A stretch of 64,000 nt of DNA, taken from positions 1,167,375 to 1,231,374 of the forward strand of contig NC_087072.1 of NCBI RefSeq assembly GCF_026151205.1, read 5' to 3'. Each line of letters starts with the position of its first letter. The stretch's first letter is position 1. Origin of the DNA: Bolinopsis microptera (lineage: Eukaryota > Ctenophora > Tentaculata > Lobata > Bolinopsidae). The translations under genes and the position numbers were made by a program. Below the pieces are notes generated by a model. It worked only from the letters and a program-made list of their open reading frames with translations. It made no database searches and was not told the DNA's origin. This document shows, one piece after another, positions 13,201 to 19,200 of this stretch.

Positions 13201-16200
13201 TTAAGGAACCGTCCGCAAATGCAAATTGATACCGAGAATGAAATCGGTCGCTCGCTTTTCCCATTCATTCACGGCTCACGAATTGTAAAAAAGCTTATTG
13301 AATGGGGAAAGCGAGCGACCGATTTCATTCTCGGTATCAATTTGCATTTGCGGACGGTTCCTTAAATTAATCATTTACTTTTGTTTGGAAAAAAAGAGAC
13401 ACTGGCAGCGGTTCACTCTACCCATGATTATGGGTTTTGGTCAAATCACTTTTACTAAATTTTACACCAGCAATCAACGCGACAGGTGGTGATTGGTGCT
13501 ATAAGACTTTCCAATTTTGGGGGAATCAACGCCTGCTATGAGTGCTATCATGATCAAGCCTGTTCTCAAGTTTCTGCTGCTTTGAGCGTGCGTGGCGTTA
13601 ATTTGATCTGCACGCGCGCGTATTTTGGACAAATTTTAGACATATTTTGGACAAAATTTAACAGGGTCTAAATTTAATTTTTTTCCGGCTTAATGATTGG
13701 AAGCTTCACGTATTCTTACGTATTTCTCTCGAACATTAAATACGCCGTATTTTGAGCCGATTTTTGACGTATTTAACAAAAATGCTGGGCGGCGCTCTGC
13801 AGCCTGTCGTTCCGACAAATTTCTATTACTATTAGTATTGGGCGGAATAGCCTGGGGTCCCCAGGTAATGATATATGATAACACAATATTAACCCACCTG
13901 TAACTCTGAAACCCACTGTTCTATCCCAATGAGGATGAAAATCGAGCCACGTTACTGATCTAGTCTGCCACCCTTGAGAGGATGAACAACTTTTTTCTGC
14001 CACCAATGCTCCGTTACACTTGATTGAAATTTTGCTCGATCCCTGCTTAATGAATGTCCAAAACCTTACGTTATTTCTAGCGTTGGGTACATTTTGCAGC
14101 TTTTTGTCACCTTGGCAATTAAGAATGAAGAAGATAGGAGGATTACTTAATCGCACTACAATTCTTGAAAAACCGCTTGAATCATCGCTAACTGAAATAA
14201 AGATTTCATCACCACTTCCTATCGAGGAGGTTGTCTTCACTTGAAAAGGTGTTTTATCCCAGGAGTGTCGAAACCACTTATTTTTTGGTTTAGTTTGCCA
14301 AGCCGAACCTGAAAACAAAATATCCAAATTATTAAAACATGGACGTGCTTAGTTAAACTTAAAGTTAAAGAGTAAAAAAAGGATATTCAGCTACCACTAT
14401 AAATCCTGTCCAAATTCGTTTAAAAAGTAAATGGTTTACAGTATTGAACAAAAGTTTCTTTTTGTATGTACAGCCGCCCACGTTGCACGTGCAAGGAATG
14501 CACTATATCACTTTTCGGACTCATATTGCATTGCAATATGATTGGCTGACATTGAACACGTGACGTGTTACTATGGTTGCAAAACATTCGTGGCGACATA
14601 AAGTCTAAGTTGGTGTTTATTGTCTATACAAGTATACAAGCTCCACTGTTTCTTTTAACTTTTTAACTGTTCGTTTCATTTCTATTGCACTTTTAATTCT
14701 GATCAACCGACGTAAAGATCACTAATTATCATCGCATCACATGAATACATAGCTAGAAGTGACTTCTAGCTATGTATTCATGTGGGGTGCACCATAAAAA
14801 TAAACTTGCTCGGATTTTAAAAATTTTTGTACCATTGTTTTCTAGAGACTGTGAGAATTTTCACGATACCAAATGTGTCATACCTTTTTAGAAAGATCAG
14901 TGAGTTTCGCCTAAGTGCCATATTTGATGGTGCGCGGCTTTTGGAGCAAAATTAGCTGTAAAAGTCGCGTAATTTGACCAAATTTGACCAAATTCGTTGA
15001 TTTTTGTCGTATTATTTGGATATATCTTCAGTTCCTTGAATGAGATCATTCTGAAAATTGGCGACAACCTTCCAATAGGGCTTTCACAACTGTCCGAAAA
15101 ATTTGGTGGATATCGGAGTTGATATAGTGATCAAAATGGGGCAAAATACGCTGCTTTTACTTACTTACTTGTACTTGAAAAGGTCTCCTCCTAGTCGTTG
15201 GAGTGGCCTGCACCACATAGTAACTCCTTTCTCCGGTGTATTAGACCTCTCCAGTGAACCCTATCTGTAGCTTGTTGTTCTGCATCTTCTATCGTGATGT
15301 TATCGACACCTGTGAAGATTGCTGCATCCTCCCGGACGCATGACAACCAGTTTTTCCGAGGTCTGCCTCTTGATCTTTTACCATGTTTTGGGATCCAGTG
15401 CAGAAGATAGTTGGGAATTCTTTCTTTTGGCATCCTCACCACATGGCCAAACCATCGGAGCCTAGCTGCTCGTACGAAAGTATCAACAGGGGCGATGTTA
15501 GCCCGCTTAAGTACGTCAGCATTAGATACGTGATAAAACCATTTGATTTTCAGGATTCTTCTCAGACATCTATGATGGAACACCTCGAATCTTTTCATCT
15601 GCGTCTGAGTGGTATTCCATACCTCACTTCCATATAGCAGTATAGTGAGGACAGCCGCTTTGTATATCCTGATTTTAGTTGGTGTCTTGATGTTGCGACT
15701 GTACCATATACTGCTAAGCTGATAGAATGCCCCAGAGGCCTTTTGAATTCGAGCTGACAGTTCTTTGTCAATTGTTCCATTCCCACTGATGATAGCACCC
15801 AAGTAAGTGAAACTGCTAACCTGCTGTATTGGGAGACCTTCCACACTGATGTCCATAGTGTCGTCTTTAGAATACGGCCTCTGCGATGCACTTTTACTGA
15901 CAACCATGCTCTGTGTTTTGCCAGCATTAATCTTCAGACCCGCATAGGCACTGTATTTGCAGAGAAGGTCAGTGGTTTCCTGCAGCCCTTCTTTTGAGTT
16001 ATCTAACATGGCCATGTCATCAGCGTAATCAGTGTCCAAGAGATGTTTTTCTTCTACCCCGGGGGCTGGCAGCTGTAATAAAGCCCCCTTACTAATGACC
16101 TTGTTTAGTTCCATAAGGTATGCTGAAAAATTCAAACAAAAGTTGAAGACTGGTGGTCCCTGTATATCACCTTGCCCAGTTCCCGAGTTGACATCAAACC

Positions 16201-19200
16201 AACCTGTAACCTCTCCATTGACCCTAACAGCACTAACTGTGTGAGTAAAGAACGCCTTCATAATTCTAATGTACTTGTCAGGTAAGCCGTAGTGCTGCAT
16301 ACTTCTCCAAATGAACTGCCTGTCAATCGAATCAAAAGCTGCTTTGAAATCAACAAAATTAATATACAGAGGAATATTATACTCAATGCATTGGTGTATA
16401 ATACAGCGGAGTGAATAAACCTGGTCAATACATGAGCGATTCTGTCTAAAACCACTTTGATTCTCCCGGAGAAATTTTTCCATGCCATTGCTAAGTCTCC
16501 GCAGGAGTATCATCTGCAGGAGCTTCGAGGCTGTGGATCTTAATGTAATGCCTCTGTTGTTAGCGCAATGAGAGGTGTCACCTTTCTTTCCAACGATGAT
16601 AATAACACCTTTGGACCAATCCTCAGGAATCTTCTCATCTTCCCACACTTTCTTGAACAACACAACTAGTTGATCAACCAACCCATCCTGTCCATACTTA
16701 AGTTGCTCGTTGGTGATACCATCCACTCCTGGACTTTTGTGATTCTTGAGTTTTTTGAGGGCATCAACAATCTCGTTTCTTGTAGGAGCCTCATCCGAAT
16801 CTGAAAGGTCGTCAAAACTGGGTTGCGGAGGGATGTTGTCTAGGTCAGAAATATTGGCCTCTTGCGGGGGAGGGTTCAATAGCCTAGAGAAGTGCTCTTT
16901 CCACCTTTCTTTCTGGGCATGAGGGTCGGCAATCAACTGGCCAGATACGTCTCTAACTGCAGTTGACTGCTTCTTCTTCTTTCCAGATATGACATTGATC
17001 TTCTGCCATACCTCTTTTTAGCTGTAACATAATGTCTGATGGTTGGATATACTTTAAACTTTTCCATTTTCGGACACTTTCCTTGTAAGTCTATGAGTAA
17101 GCTTACCAATTTTTGTTGCAATCGGAGGTCGGGAAGGATACTTAATATCTATTTGTTTGAAGAAAATTGTGCTGGCCGAAATTAGCGCTAAAAACCATCC
17201 TACAGTCGGCACGCGCGGCTCACTGTCGATGGCGCACTTATATATGGGTGGGGCGAGACTTTGGACTTGGAGTTTGGGATACCTATACTATGGGAATTGG
17301 CCATTGTAGAACATATGCTGTTAAAATTATTGATCATCAAGTGCAGGACAAATAAGCAATAGGACATGACAATGGAATGTAAAATGTGAATAACTTAACA
17401 TATTTTGATTTAACAATGAAAGGTTGGCACTGATTTGAGTAGCAAATTAATAAATATCCGTGATCAGGGCCTGCCCACACAGCCGCCCACGTTGCACGTG
17501 CAAGGAATGCACTATATCACTTTTCGGACTCATATTGCATTGCAATATGATTGGCTGACATTGAACACGTGACGTGTTACTATGGTTGCAAAACATTCGT
17601 GGCCACATAAAGTCTAAGTTGGTGTTTATTGTCTATACAAGTATACAAGCTCCACTGTTTCTTTTAACTTTTTAACTGTTCGTTTCATTTCTATTGCACT
17701 TTTAATTCTGATCAACCGACGTAAAGATCACTAATTATCATCGCATCACATGAATACATAGCTAGAACAACTTATATATGGGTGGGGCGAGACTTTGGAG
17801 TTTGGGATACCTATGGGAATTGGCCATTGTGAAACATATGCTGTTAAAATTATTGATCATCAAGTGCAGGACAAATAAGCAATAGGACATGACAATGGAA
17901 TGTGCAATGTGAATAACTTAACATATTTTGATTTAACAATGAAAGGTTGGCACTGATTTGAGTAGCAAATTAATAAATATCCGTGATCAGGGCCTGCCCA
18001 CACTACGCCTGTTGGCGACGGGCCACTTGGCGTGGGTCAAAAGTCGCAGTGTGTCCAGAAGCCCCGCCACAAGTCACCGGAGTCACGCAACGAGGCACGT
18101 AGTGTGTTTAGAGCTCCCGCCAGTTGGCGTGAAAACTCTCGAGGAATAGAGGCACGGATTTTTAAAATACGGGCCTTGCTAAATCCACGCCAAGTGGCAC
18201 TGTGTTTTTAGAGGACGGGCCACTTGGCGTGCATATTTGTGACGTCATCTTCCTGTCAGCCAATCAAAATGGTTTATAAAAAATGATAATACATTGCGCA
18301 CGTCTGACGTCACGCAGGCGACGTGCCTGGAACATTTTTTCACGCTAACAGGCGTAGTTTGTTTAGATAGACGGGCCACTTGGCGTGACTACTCACGCCA
18401 AGTGGCTCAGTGTGTTTAGGTGGCCCGTCGCCAACAGGCCCTTTCAGTTTACAACCTTATCGGACCTTATTTGAAAGGACATTAATTGAACGCTGGAGGT
18501 CCTAGCGTTCATCTTGATGTCCGTCTAAATAGAGTCCGTTACCTATCAAGTTACCTCTGTATTATCTAAATTTGACAAACGACATGACATGACCCGTGAC
18601 AATTTGACTCCCAACAACGTACTGTTCTCAAATCATTAAAATCTAAGAAATCTGAATTAAAATTTCTCCCACCCGATAAGGGCAACGCCACTGTGGTGTT
18701 AACCCACGAACAATACATAAATAAAGTTAATGATCACTTGACATCAGGTAGCTACACCCTTTTGAACAAAGACCCTACACAATCCGTCACCTCCAAACTG
18801 CACAAAGTCCTCAAGAAACTTCACAATGACAAAAAGATCACCACAGACCAACTCAACAAGATGCGGAACCTTCACCCTAGGGCCTAGATGGCCTCAACTC
18901 TTTAGCCTTCTCCTCATGTCCCGACCCTCCTCATACCTACTCATACCTACTCCCACTTCGTTGACGATGGCCTCGGATCCTTCAGAGACAAACAGCACGC
19001 AGAATCCTTTCTCACTTTCCTCAACTCGCTCACCGAAGACCTCAAATTCACTCAAGAACACCCTTCATCCAACGGAACCATACCTTTTCTCGACGTCCTC
19101 ATCCACCCTGACAAGTCCACCTCAGTCTACAGAAAACCCACCCACACCAACCTCTACACCAAGTATTCATCCTGCACCACAAACTCCTCCAAGAACGCCG

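Noticed and set aside
14480-17767. E1-X structures as an LTR retrotransposon
   Set aside because: No gag or pol, primer site or LTR ends; the X repeats fit a segmental duplication better.
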